Assembly (NCBI RefSeq): GCF_032393985.1
Contig: NZ_CP135918.1
Coordinates: 6,759,724 to 6,823,723, forward strand
DNA length: 64,000 nucleotides
Direction: 5' to 3'
From: Fischerella sp. JS2
GTDB taxonomy: Bacteria > Cyanobacteriota > Cyanobacteriia > Cyanobacteriales > Nostocaceae
Shown: piece by piece, positions 41,465 to 49,419 of the stretch
Layout of the letters: each line of letters starts with the position of its first letter
How positions within the stretch are numbered: the stretch's first letter is position 1
Made by a program: the position numbers and the translations under genes
Notes under the pieces: model-generated
What the model was told of the DNA's origin: nothing
The model's input: only the letters and a program-made list of their open reading frames with translations
Databases searched by the model: none

Positions 41465-42841
41465 TTACTTAGGGCCAAGAAAGCGGGTAGCAAAATTTTG
41501 CTCTCTTGTTGGTGATAATGCCCTGGCTTTGAGAATAGCAGCCATCAAAAAAGCGTAAGATAATACACCGACAACTACTAACAATAAGCCGTTGATGGTT
41601 CCCGTAGCATTCCATAAAGCATGGAGACCTGCGGCAGTTAAATAGCCAACGAGCAAAATCTGCCAACTTTTTCTGGGCTTGAGAACAGCTAAACCGATAA
41701 AATAGCCCAGATAGCCACTGTAAGCCATATGTCCTGCTACAGAACCCAAAATGCGGGGAATCAGCAGTTGTAATCCTGCTAGTTGACCAGCACCATCCCC
41801 AGCCTGGAAAGTCACACTTTGAATTATTTGTGGTACATACTGCCCTAGTGTCTCTAATAGAGTAAATCCTACAGCAGAAGCAGTTCCAAGAAGAATACCA
41901 TCAAGAGGTTCCCAGACACCGACACGTTCCCGCCAAGGTGATGATAAACCTCTTGCGATCGCATAAGCTCCTAGTATTGGTAGGGCTTTGAGTAATTCCT
42001 CCATCAGCCCAGCACCAAAAAAGTACCGGATGAGTAATTCTGTGAAGGTAACGGATTCCTGCTGATTGGCAGGTAAACTACCAGGTAGAACTTCACGAAA
42101 GAAGAAGATAAAAAAATCTGTCAGAGGACTCAGCAAGATCAACATTGTTGTCAATCCTGAACCCATCAACACCCACCAAGGCTTGCGTTTGCCACACAAC
42201 TGGTAAATAAAGTAATAGGCAGCAAAAGCTATGTAAGTCCCTACAACTACTTGATTTGCCTGGGGATCGCCAACCGTGGCAAACATCAACACTACAAAGA
42301 CGACTGTAAGAACACCAGGTATAAGATAGGCTTTACGAGTTAAATCTTTACCAGTAGAAATAATGGGAAACAGTTGTGTAAAACTAACCGAAGAATCTGG
42401 TATGTTTGTGTTTTGGTAGCCGGCCGGTGGTAGAGATGTGGCTTCGGCAATGGAAGATATTACAGTAGATTGATGGTTAAATTCGCACTCAAACAACAAT
42501 TCCGGGCCATCATAGCCAAGAGTAATGCGATCGCCATTCATTAATTGCTGACAGCCTTGCAAGCGTTGTCCATTTAGATAAGTACCATTAGCACTGTTCA
42601 AATCACAAATTACCCAACCTAATTCGCTATCTGGGGAAGGAGGCAGAGGACGAACCACCGCATGACGACGAGATACCATGCGGTACATCATGGCATCTAA
42701 GACAACTTGACAGCTAGGGTCACGTCCAATTACAACTTCTTTAGTGGGAAACAGCGAATAGCGAAAATCAGACCCATAAGCTGCCCCATTACCAGACACT
42801 AGCCGCAGAAATGCATTTTGTCTTGCGTATTTGCCTGTCAT
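41465..42841 (-). CDS. FHA domain fused to PrsW-family intramembrane metalloprotease
   Basis: The 458-aa protein has an N-terminal FHA domain (about 30-118; VVIGRDPSCQVVLDAMMYRMVSRRHAVV, CDLNSANGTYLNGQRL), with the Arg, Ser-Arg-Arg-His and Asn-Gly-Thr binding positions intact. A linker and roughly eight membrane helices (about 170-440) follow. The PrsW signature is visible as GAGLMEELLKALPIL, then AVGFTLLETLG and LHALWNATG. PrsW-type enzymes make site-1 cuts in membrane proteins such as anti-sigma factors. Here the FHA domain suggests that phosphorylated partners recruit it. It is convergent with the PP2C/CHAT-FHA/acidic protein block. Confidence 0.85.
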   Translation of the reverse strand: MTGKYARQNAFLRLVSGNGAAYGSDFRYSLFPTKEVVIGRDPSCQVVLDAMMYRMVSRRHAVVRPLPPSPDSELGWVICDLNSANGTYLNGQRLQGCQQLMNGDRITLGYDGPELLFECEFNHQSTVISSIAEATSLPPAGYQNTNIPDSSVSFTQLFPIISTGKDLTRKAYLIPGVLTVVFVVLMFATVGDPQANQVVVGTYIAFAAYYFIYQLCGKRKPWWVLMGSGLTTMLILLSPLTDFFIFFFREVLPGSLPANQQESVTFTELLIRYFFGAGLMEELLKALPILGAYAIARGLSSPWRERVGVWEPLDGILLGTASAVGFTLLETLGQYVPQIIQSVTFQAGDGAGQLAGLQLLIPRILGSVAGHMAYSGYLGYFIGLAVLKPRKSWQILLVGYLTAAGLHALWNATGTINGLLLVVVGVLSYAFLMAAILKARALSPTREQNFATRFLGPK

Positions 42842-43142
42842 CGAGTTGCAGGGTATAAACTATTGCAAAAATATAATCGGCAGTCAGAATTAATCTTAGC
42901 TGCACTAATTAGCAGAATTGCTAAATCCACTATAGCTTCACTCTTTGCTCAGGAATTATAAATTATAAAAATCAAAATACAATGATATCTTTTGGTGCTG
43001 ACAGTTAATAATATCAGCTTGAGACATTAGATGAGCTTGGTTTATTATTTGGTTATCAGTGATCAGTTTTGTCAGTTGAGTAACTTCCTCAAGTATAGTT
43101 TTTCAGGATTTTTTACTGTTCACTGATAACTTTTGACTGAAT
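42842..43142. other. Gap left of the disrupted DJ-1 gene
   Basis: About 300 bp, AT-rich. It includes a copy of the GGTTATCAGTGATCAGTT ... ACTGTTCACTGATAAC repeat pair at about 43050-43135. The two arms are inverted and can fold. No gene is seen. Confidence 0.5.
43050..43135. repeat. TTATCAGTGATCAGT inverted repeat pair
   Basis: TTATCAGTGATCAGT and CACTGATAACT flank about 45 nt of unrelated sequence. The same pair encloses different sequence at 48752-48868, so the arms behave as a repeat unit. Confidence 0.5.
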
Positions 43143-43340
43143 TTAACCAACTTTAGCTATCTCGACATGTTCAATCTTTGTACCAAGTACCTTCAGAAAT
43201 TCTGCTAGCCAACGAGGATGAGCTGGCCAAGCAGGTGCAGTTACCAAGTTACCATCAACTATTGCCTCATCAACTGGAATCTCGATATATACACCACCTG
43301 CACGGTGTACATCCGGACCACAAGCAGGATAGGCAGTACA
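43143..43340 (-). pseudogene. DJ-1/PfpI family protein, C-terminal fragment
   Basis: This is the 3' part of the gene whose 5' part is at 44105-44509, separated by an IS1-family element. It begins CTAYPACGPDVHRAGG and ends WLAEFLKVLGTKIEHVEIAKVG. An open frame extends 14 codons into the element, ending with a chance ATG, but that part is IS sequence. Removing the IS and one target duplication joins both parts in frame into a 200-aa protein of normal family length. Confidence 0.85.
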
Positions 43341-43348
43341 ACTTTTTC
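43341..43348. repeat. 8-bp target-site duplication, left copy
   Basis: ACTTTTTC directly precedes the left inverted repeat of the IS1-family element and is repeated exactly at 44105-44112 after its right end. Confidence 0.9.
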
Positions 43349-43388
43349 GGCGTTGCATAATAGCGGTATGAATTGAGGTCAATTAATC

Positions 43389-43748
43389 ATGGAATGTCCA
43401 CGCTGTGGATCTTGTCATAACCGTAAGAATGGAAAGAAAAGAGGTAAACAGAATCACATTTGCTGTGATTGTGGTCGTCAATTCATTGATGTCTATAAAC
43501 CACCCAGGGGCTACTCGGATGAAATCAAACAAGAATGCCTAAAAATGTACGTCAATGGTATGGGATTTCGTGGAATTGAAAGGGTGAAAAACGTTCATCA
43601 TACTACCATTATTCATTGGGTTAAACGAGTGGGTACACAATTGGCGGATACACCAAATTCAAAGGAAATTCCGCAGGTGGGAGAACTAGATGAATTAGAA
43701 ACATTTATTGGTTCAAAAAAAATAAAATCTGGTTGTGGACGGCGGTAA
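43389..43748 (+). CDS. insA: IS1 InsA-like protein (zinc finger and HTH)
   Basis: The 119-aa product has a CxxC...CxxC zinc finger (MECPRCGSCHNRKNGK, HICCDCGRQFID) and an HTH region (QECLKMYVNGMGFRGIERVKNVHHTTIIHWVKRVG) that binds the element ends. A GAGGT ribosome-binding site precedes the ATG. Near its end, A8 after GGTTC (43715-43722) forms the slippery stretch where ribosomes can move to the -1 frame and make the fused transposase. The unshifted product ends at 43748 with KIKSGCGRR. Confidence 0.88.
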   Translation: MECPRCGSCHNRKNGKKRGKQNHICCDCGRQFIDVYKPPRGYSDEIKQECLKMYVNGMGFRGIERVKNVHHTTIIHWVKRVGTQLADTPNSKEIPQVGELDELETFIGSKKIKSGCGRR

Positions 43749-44080
43749 ATCACTTTACTCAAGGTATTCTTGCTTGGGTTTTAGGTGATCGTAGTTCGAC
43801 TACTTTCCAACAGTTATGGAACATTGTCCAGTGTTGGCAGAGTTATTTTTACGTCACAGATGGATACCCTGTTTACCCTTGTTTTGTTCCTGATGGTGAC
43901 CAAATTGTGAGTAAGACCTACATGACACGAGTCGAAAATGAAAACACAAGGCTTAGACATTATTTGGCTCGTCTTCATCGTAAAACTTTATGTTATTCCA
44001 AAACCGAGGAAATGCTGAGATACTCTGTTCGATTGTTATTGCACTACCTCAAATATCGTTCTGTTCCCTTACCTGCCTAA
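43733..44080 (+). CDS. insB: IS1 InsB-like catalytic part of transposase
   Basis: The 115-residue -1 frame overlaps insA and carries the DDE-type core: KKNKIWLWTAVNHFTQGILAWVLGDRS (first Asp in the WT(A/V)xxH block), then YFYVTDGYPVYPCFVPDGDQ (second Asp), then ENENTRLRHYLARLHRKTLCYSKTEEML (Glu/Asn block). The domain is complete, with C-terminal RLLLHYLKYRSV. It is probably translated only as the frameshifted InsAB' fusion; its nominal start has no ribosome-binding site. Confidence 0.85.
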   Translation: MWTAVNHFTQGILAWVLGDRSSTTFQQLWNIVQCWQSYFYVTDGYPVYPCFVPDGDQIVSKTYMTRVENENTRLRHYLARLHRKTLCYSKTEEMLRYSVRLLLHYLKYRSVPLPA

Positions 44081-44104
44081 AACATACCTTTATTCAGCAA
44101 CGCC

Positions 44105-44509
44105 ACTTTTTCCTAGCAATACATCTGCTGCTGCTAGTAGTTGTAAACCGTGACATATAGCAGCTATTGGTTTGTTTGTTTGGGCAAAGTGACGAGTAAT
44201 TTCTAACACCTTTTGATTCAAACGGATATACTCTGGTGCGCGTCCTCCAGGGATAACTAGAGCATCATAAGTATCAGCTTTTACTTCATCAAAAGTGGCA
44301 TTTAAAGTAAAATTATGACCTGGTTTTTCACTATAAGTTTGATCTCCCTCAAAGTCATGAACAGCAGTTCGCACCTTTTCACCTGCTTGTTTATTGGGGC
44401 AAACTGCATGAACAATATGTCCTACCATTTGTAGCGCTTGGAAGGGAACCATAACTTCATAGTCTTCCACGTAATCCCCAACGAGCATTAAAATTTTCTT
44501 GGCAGCCAT
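44105..44509 (-). pseudogene. DJ-1/PfpI family protein, N-terminal fragment
   Basis: The first 135 residues of a DJ-1/PfpI-type protein (often annotated as a protease or amidotransferase-like stress protein) are present: [45 protein letters not shown] and the nucleophile elbow [18 protein letters not shown] with Cys-His. The frame then runs four codons into the IS and stops (GVAE). The C-terminal third is cut off, so the fragment is probably inactive although the nucleophile Cys is retained. The frame up to the junction is undamaged, in line with a recent insertion. Confidence 0.9.
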
Positions 44510-44638
44510 ATTTTATATCCTCACTTGTATAGTCAATAATGATTGCGCCTACACCTGCATGATTTTGATGTATTGGTGTCTTGGTATTATCAAACACTTG
44601 ATATCAAAAACTTTGCTTCAGTAACAATCCCAAAATTT

Positions 44639-45094
44639 TTATAACAAATTAAATTCCTTCAAAGCTGGTAAAAAGTTTTTATTCTCATGATGAGAACGGC
44701 TCAACTTAATCAGGGCAAAACGCTGTAAATCATTGAGATCTGACCAGTGTTCAGTGGTAATAGTCACACCCATCTCTTGAGCTTTTTCATACACACTAGC
44801 TGGCACAGTGGTAGTATCCATCCAAGCTGGATGAGATTCAACAGTTAATTCAGCTACAGGCGTACCAGTGCTTTGTAAAATTAAATCTTGAATATATTTG
44901 CGATAAGCTTGAATTTCAGATTCTGTGGTGCAAGGTAGTTCAACAAGTTGTTGACGCTCTACCTGAGTCATATGATTCCAATCTGATAATTTCAGTTTGA
45001 TACCACAGGTATCGAGCTTACAACGTACCTGCATAGGGATGCAACGCAGAGAATCAACAAAATCCGCTTCAAATTGAAAAAATTCTACTGCCAT
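44639..45094 (-). CDS. Nitrate-reductase-associated protein
   Basis: I chose the ATG at 45094 (MAVEFFQFEADFVDSLRCIPMQVRCKLD), where the family N-terminus begins; 17 upstream codons are unsupported. The 151-aa soluble protein matches the small family found next to or co-occurring with nitrate reductase genes in cyanobacteria, with KLKLSDWNHMTQVERQQLVELPC and LNDLQRFALIKLSRSHHENKNFLPALKEF. Its biochemical role is unknown. No nar, nir or nrt genes are in this window and no NtcA box (GTA-N8-TAC) was found upstream. Confidence 0.8.
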   Translation of the reverse strand: MAVEFFQFEADFVDSLRCIPMQVRCKLDTCGIKLKLSDWNHMTQVERQQLVELPCTTESEIQAYRKYIQDLILQSTGTPVAELTVESHPAWMDTTTVPASVYEKAQEMGVTITTEHWSDLNDLQRFALIKLSRSHHENKNFLPALKEFNLL

Positions 45095-45168
45095 AACATT
45101 GAGCAAAACAAAGAACAATAACAAATCATGACTGTGGGGTTTCAAAGCTTTGTGACCCCACCCTGTAT

Positions 45169-45621
45169 TTAATTTTTACTGTTAGTTCGACGGATTATCC
45201 AATAACTAATTGAAAGAGCAAGTAGAGCGATGCCTAAACCGATAATATCAATTCCAGAAACTTTGTCTAAATCCAAAATAATAATTTTACGTGCTACAGC
45301 AATTAAAGAAGTTACAATTACTAATTCTACTTGTAGAACATGTTTTTTGAGATAACCTGTGATATTCTCAAGAATTTCTAAAGCAATCAAAATATTTAAA
45401 AACAAGCCAAAAATTTTAAATAAAGTTGTGTTGAACTTACCATATGGCGTATCAAACAATTCTCTCAATAAAAAAATACCTAAATCAAACACAGCCACAA
45501 AAATTACTACCACCATCATCACAGAGAGAATTTTTGATACAAGCACCTCTATGTTTTCAATCAGGTGCATAAAGTTTTCGTCTTGTCCTGTTTGCCGAAT
45601 GCGCTTAAACAGTTTTCTCAT
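45169..45621 (-). CDS. PsiE-family membrane protein
   Basis: The product is about 150 aa with four membrane helices (about 30-50, 68-88, 95-113, 125-145). The phosphate-starvation-inducible PsiE pattern is seen in ILSVMMVVVIFVAVFDLGIFLLRELF and VELVIVTSLIAVARKIIILDLDKVSG. I prefer the ATG at 45621 to a GTG three codons upstream. The function is unknown; the family is induced by phosphate limitation in E. coli. It lies 74 bp upstream of the nitrate-reductase-associated gene on the same strand, so the two may be co-transcribed. Confidence 0.85.
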   Translation of the reverse strand: MRKLFKRIRQTGQDENFMHLIENIEVLVSKILSVMMVVVIFVAVFDLGIFLLRELFDTPYGKFNTTLFKIFGLFLNILIALEILENITGYLKKHVLQVELVIVTSLIAVARKIIILDLDKVSGIDIIGLGIALLALSISYWIIRRTNSKN

Positions 45622-46124
45622 TTGCCACACCCTCTGCTAGATAATCGGTGATAGCAATTACATAACTTGGTTATGATTCCGGGGTCAACCCCTTGGGGAA
45701 AATAATACTATTAGGTCTTGTAAACTCGAATCAATCTACAAAAGTTATTGCACTAGAATTATTTTTATTCATAAATAAAAATATATATAAAGCATTAGAT
45801 TTAGATATGCTTATAAAAATTAAATAAGTTTTCCGCTAATATTGTATTTGCCCACAATAAATGTTGGAAACCAACATATAGACCTGTGGCAAAAATAAAA
45901 ATATCTTGCCTTAAATAAAATTGGCTAAAAGCTAATTGTTAGCTTAAAGCTAACTAGGACAAAGGTTATATCTCGTTTTCACTCCTTGGGTACTTTGGGC
46001 CCTAAACTAAAGTTTTGGACGTGGTGCAAGACTTCCACGGGCAATTGTTCACAACGAGGGAATGAAAATTTCACTCCTCCTACACCCTTACATCCCCACA
46101 CCCATTTTCAAGACGGATGTAAGA
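45622..46124. other. Gap upstream of the PsiE-like gene
   Basis: About 500 bp, AT-rich. A small GC-rich fold lies near 45680-45700 (CCGGGGTCAACCCCTTGGGG) and a hairpin GTTAGCTT/AAGCTAAC at about 45938-45954. Pyrimidine-rich CACCC words lie near the right end. No gene is seen. Confidence 0.45.
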
Positions 46125-47507
46125 CTAGCCACTAACTAATTCCTCTATTGCACTAGCATTTGTTGGCAAAGCATCTGTTAGCACTTCGCAACCATTATTT
46201 GTAACCAAAATATCATCTTCAATGCGGATGCCACGCACATCAGCGAACTGAGATAAACGCTCCCAGTTAACTGTATATTGGTATGTAGAACGTACTTTTT
46301 GATCATTTATAATTGCTGGAACTTGATAAAAACCAGGCTCAATTGTGACTAACATGCCTGAGTGTAAAGGACGATTTAAACGCAAATATCTTAAACCAAA
46401 GCGATCGCTTCTTTCTCTTCCTGGTTCATATGCGGCTAAATCCCCCAAGTCTTCCATATCATGGACATCCAAACCCAGCAAATGACCAATACCATGAGGA
46501 AAAAATAAGGAATGGGCATCCCTTTCTACCAAGTTTTCAGCATCTCCTCGCAAAATGCCTAAATCTACTAAACCTTGGGCAATAACAGTACATGCCAACA
46601 GATGAATATCTCGGTATTCTACACCAGGCCGCACCTGGGCAATACAAGCATCATGGGCTGCCAAGACTACATCATAAATATCCCGTTGGGTAGATGAAAA
46701 TTTCCCACTTACAGGCCAAGTACGAGTCACATCACTTGCCCAACCCATTTCTGTTTCAGCACCGACATCAGCAAGCAATAAGTCACCTGGTTGTAGAGAG
46801 TGATGATACTGTTCGTTATGTAGAACTTCGCCGTGAACGGTAACGATACTGTGGTAGGCAGTAGTCATATTTTGGGCGATGATGACTTTTTCCATCGCTG
46901 CGCGCACTTGTGCTTCTATTTTGGCGCTTGGTGTTGCTGCCATACCTGCTTGATGTGCTTCAACGGTGACAGCAGCAGCTTTTCGCAATTCGGCTAATGC
47001 TCCTTGATCGTGGGTGAGACGTAACTCGATAATGGCTTGGGCTAACTCTAAATCAATGCTTTGCAGTTGATTTCGTGGTAGTACCCATCTGTTCAATAGT
47101 TGTGATTGTTGTGTCCACGTAGCTGGATCTTGGACAGGAATTGTTGCTGATCCTTCTAGATATAACTCTAATTCTGCCATTGGATAAGCTGCATCTGCCC
47201 CAATTTGGGTAGCTATTGCTTCTCGATTGGGCATTTCACCATACCACAAGGCACTACTAGGTGCAGGATCATCAATGAATAATTCTAACTTCCCTGCTTC
47301 GAGGCGAATAGCGGCATTTGATAGAGGTAATCCTGCAAAGTAGAGAAAATGGCTGCTAGCCCGGAAAGGAAAAACATTGGCTGGAAAATTGCGTGGACTG
47401 CTGTTTCCTGACCAAAGAATTGCTGGAAAATTAATACGGGTAGCTAATTTTTGTCTGCGCTGGCGTAGCGTCTCAATAAGGGAAGTGCAGGTATTATGGA
47501 TGAGCAT
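46125..47507 (-). CDS. Xaa-Pro aminopeptidase (aminopeptidase P family, M24B)
   Basis: The enzyme removes N-terminal residues preceding proline. The 460-aa protein has an N-terminal creatinase-like domain and a C-terminal pita-bread fold with all metal ligands: LLADVGAETEMGWASDVTRTWP (two Asp), FFPHGIGHLLGLDVHD (His), VTIEPGFY (Glu) and IRIEDDILVT (Glu). Length and motifs are standard for PepP. It stands alone. Confidence 0.92.
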   Translation of the reverse strand: MLIHNTCTSLIETLRQRRQKLATRINFPAILWSGNSSPRNFPANVFPFRASSHFLYFAGLPLSNAAIRLEAGKLELFIDDPAPSSALWYGEMPNREAIATQIGADAAYPMAELELYLEGSATIPVQDPATWTQQSQLLNRWVLPRNQLQSIDLELAQAIIELRLTHDQGALAELRKAAAVTVEAHQAGMAATPSAKIEAQVRAAMEKVIIAQNMTTAYHSIVTVHGEVLHNEQYHHSLQPGDLLLADVGAETEMGWASDVTRTWPVSGKFSSTQRDIYDVVLAAHDACIAQVRPGVEYRDIHLLACTVIAQGLVDLGILRGDAENLVERDAHSLFFPHGIGHLLGLDVHDMEDLGDLAAYEPGRERSDRFGLRYLRLNRPLHSGMLVTIEPGFYQVPAIINDQKVRSTYQYTVNWERLSQFADVRGIRIEDDILVTNNGCEVLTDALPTNASAIEELVSG

Positions 47508-47691
47508 GGCAGAGGAAAGTTAAGTATAAGTTGCGGTTTAACAAGCCCTTTAGGTGTATAAATGTCTTTAGTCAACAGGGTGCAAGCCTCACAACCTACA
47601 CCTGATCTGACCTCTATCAAATAAAAAGCTTTATGTATGATAGGAGCTTGCCGTTTCTAAAATATATTTTGAAATAATTAGCTAATTAGAA

Positions 47692-48120
47692 TTAGGTTAC
47701 CCCTAATGAATCCTTATAATGGGGATTTGCTGGAAAAAATACAACTGGTGAAACCTTAAAAAATTCCCCAAGTTTTTGAATGTGTTCAACTGTTAACTTA
47801 CGCTTGCCGTTAAGAACATCAGAAACGATTGATTCTGTTTTGAAAATAGGAACTAAATCTTTTTGTTTTAAATTTAATTCTTCAATCAAAACCTTAAGAA
47901 GTTCTACACCATAAATATCTGGTACTAAATCTTGTCCTTGTTCGTATTCACTAATTAAGACACCAAGTAAATCTAGATAATCTTCTTCTGCTTGAGTCAG
48001 TTCACCTTTATCAAGTAAGCGATCTACACAAGCTTGTGTTTTCTGAAAATCCTCTTCAGATTTTATGATGCGTGGAGGAAAATTAATAAGTAACTCAGTG
48101 TATGTGAGATTATTTCGCAT
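47692..48120 (-). CDS. higA: HigA-family antitoxin
   Basis: The 142-aa protein has an N-terminal dimerisation part and a C-terminal XRE-type HTH (IEELNLKQKDLVPIFKTESIVSDVLNGKRKLTVEHIQKLGEFFKVSP), as in HigA and related antitoxins. It is encoded 108 bp downstream of the HigB-like toxin on the same strand, the inverted toxin-first order usual for higBA. It should bind the toxin and repress the operon. Confidence 0.85.
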   Translation of the reverse strand: MRNNLTYTELLINFPPRIIKSEEDFQKTQACVDRLLDKGELTQAEEDYLDLLGVLISEYEQGQDLVPDIYGVELLKVLIEELNLKQKDLVPIFKTESIVSDVLNGKRKLTVEHIQKLGEFFKVSPVVFFPANPHYKDSLGVT

Positions 48121-48228
48121 TTTGTCATTTTTAGAATCGTTTTCTTAACTGTTGTCACTAAGATTGATGTTGTATCAATTTTATTTGTGTTGTCGTCATA
48201 GGAACTTTAATAACTATTCACTATCAAA

Positions 48229-48525
48229 CTATTCGTCATTTTTCCATTTATCTTTATCATATTCTGCATGAGTTAGAAAATCACAAATGTATATAGCTTT
48301 CCTTTTATAGTTAATACAGGTTATTAACCTATATTTGTTTCCTCCAATATCAAAAATGACGAAGTTTTTAACTTGGTCTGGTGCAAAGATGGAAGTAGCT
48401 TTTACATCAGCAAAACTTTTCCACTCTTGCGCTTTTACAAGCTTTATCCAAGCTCGTATACTAGACTCTGCATCAGGGTACTTTTCACAAGCTTGCTTGA
48501 GTCTAGTTTCTGAAATAATACGCAT
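48229..48525 (-). CDS. higB: HigB-family mRNA interferase toxin
   Basis: The 98-aa protein shows the HigB toxin pattern: MRIISETRLKQACEKYPDAESSIRAWIKLVKAQEWKSFADVK, then VFDIGGNKYRLITCINYKRKAIYICDFLTHAEYDKDKW, which carries the Arg, Lys, His and Tyr residues typical of this ribosome-dependent RNase fold. It is the first gene of a two-gene toxin-antitoxin operon. It looks intact and full length. Confidence 0.88.
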   Translation of the reverse strand: MRIISETRLKQACEKYPDAESSIRAWIKLVKAQEWKSFADVKATSIFAPDQVKNFVIFDIGGNKYRLITCINYKRKAIYICDFLTHAEYDKDKWKNDE

Positions 48526-48875
48526 TTGTATGATCTTCCTATTGATTTTGTTACTAAGGTCAACATAAATCCTCCACTTAGAACATCCTTGGCTGTATAT
48601 GATTAAAAACCCTATTTTAATAAGGCTTAGAATAAGCTTAGCGAATTGCGAAGTTAATTACCAATATCACACTTTTGAGTATTTATGCTCATAAATTGTT
48701 AGTTTGCCAAATATCGCCAACACTTTGTAAGATAATTTATTTATCTAAATATGGTTATCAGTGATCAGTTTCATTACTGGCGAAACACCACACTAATTTG
48801 GTGTTGGGCTTTGGTGGTGCTTATATGTTCCCAGAAGATGCCTGATAACTGATAACTGTTCACTGAATTGAATTT
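48526..48875. other. Promoter side of higBA and repeat unit
   Basis: The stretch is AT-rich. Near 48752-48868 lies a pair of TTATCAGTGATCAGT / TGATAACTGATAACTG arms around a segment with GGTGTTTCGCC-like complementarity (AACACCACACTAATTTGGTGTTG). No further gene is seen. Confidence 0.45.
48752..48868. repeat. Inverted repeat unit with TGATAACT heptamers
   Basis: The arms GTTATCAGTGATCAGTT and CTGATAACTGATAACTGTTCACTGAA are shared with 43050-43135 and partly with 32850-32908. The enclosed sequence differs and contains its own small hairpin ACACCA...TGGTGT. Confidence 0.55.
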
Positions 48876-49097
48876 CTAGTCATCGTCATCGTCATCATCG
48901 TTATTCTGCCGTTGGTTATTTTGTCTATCGTTATCATCGTCATCTGACTCTGATTGATTTGTGTTATTCTCTTGTTGCTCTTGAGGTTCATCTCCCCCGC
49001 CAAAGTTACAAGCAACTAATCCCCCTGGTAAGATCACCAAGCTAGCAGCAGCGAAAATACTCCCAATTTTTCTCCAGCGTTCGTTTTTATGTAACAT
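48876..49097 (-). CDS. Small lipoprotein with acidic Asp/Asn/Gln tail (73 aa)
   Basis: The first 30 residues form a lipoprotein signal: basic MLHKNERWRKIG, hydrophobic SIFAAASLVILPGG, and lipobox LVAC with Cys at 30. The mature 44 residues are almost entirely Asp, Glu, Asn and Gln, ending with seven Asp encoded by a GAT/GAC run (CATCGTCATCGTC repeats on the plus strand). This suggests a cell-surface polyanion that could bind divalent cations. Its length may vary by slippage in the Asp repeat. No homologue is recognised. Confidence 0.65.
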   Translation of the reverse strand: MLHKNERWRKIGSIFAAASLVILPGGLVACNFGGGDEPQEQQENNTNQSESDDDDNDRQNNQRQNNDDDDDDD

Positions 49098-49419
49098 AAA
49101 TTTTGATGTTTTGAAACTTTACTTATTTTTAAGGTACTGCGAGTTGGAATTTTTAAGTTAGGGAACGGGGAACGGTGAATAGTGAAGAAATACAGCGATT
49201 TCTGTTTTTTGAAATATGGATAAATATCTTTGCGTCGGTACTTAAATTTAATTGTTACAGCGCTGTATTTGCGATCGCTTTCTGTTTGTGGCAAATGTTA
49301 TTTCATTCATTAAGAAAATTACGATGTTGGTCACAAATATTACGATGTTCTCTATGGATGAAAGATTTTTGTGATCAACGTTAATTTAGTAAGTGCGAAC
49401 TTATTGTTAAATTGTAGAA
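49098..49419. other. Gap between lipoprotein and DUF4332 genes
   Basis: About 320 bp with one HIP1 site and a small repeat (GGGAACGGGGAACGG) near 49160. A 69-codon plus-strand frame at 49175-49384 has hydrophobic, Cys/Trp-rich composition but no ribosome-binding site, so I do not call it. Confidence 0.5.

Larger units (their letters stand above)
43349..44104. mobile_element. Complete IS1-family insertion sequence (756 bp)
   Basis: The ends are GGCGTTGCATAATAGCGGTAT (left) and, read from the right on the other strand, GGCGTTGCTGAATAAAGGTAT, matching at 17 of 21 positions including the outer eight. It is flanked by a perfect 8-bp duplication ACTTTTTC. It encodes InsA-like and InsB-like frames joined by a -1 frameshift site, the organisation of IS1. 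The perfect duplication and open frames suggest a recent, possibly active insertion. Confidence 0.92.

Noticed and set aside
49175-49384. 69-codon hydrophobic frame
   Set aside because: No ribosome-binding site, Trp/Cys-rich chance composition.
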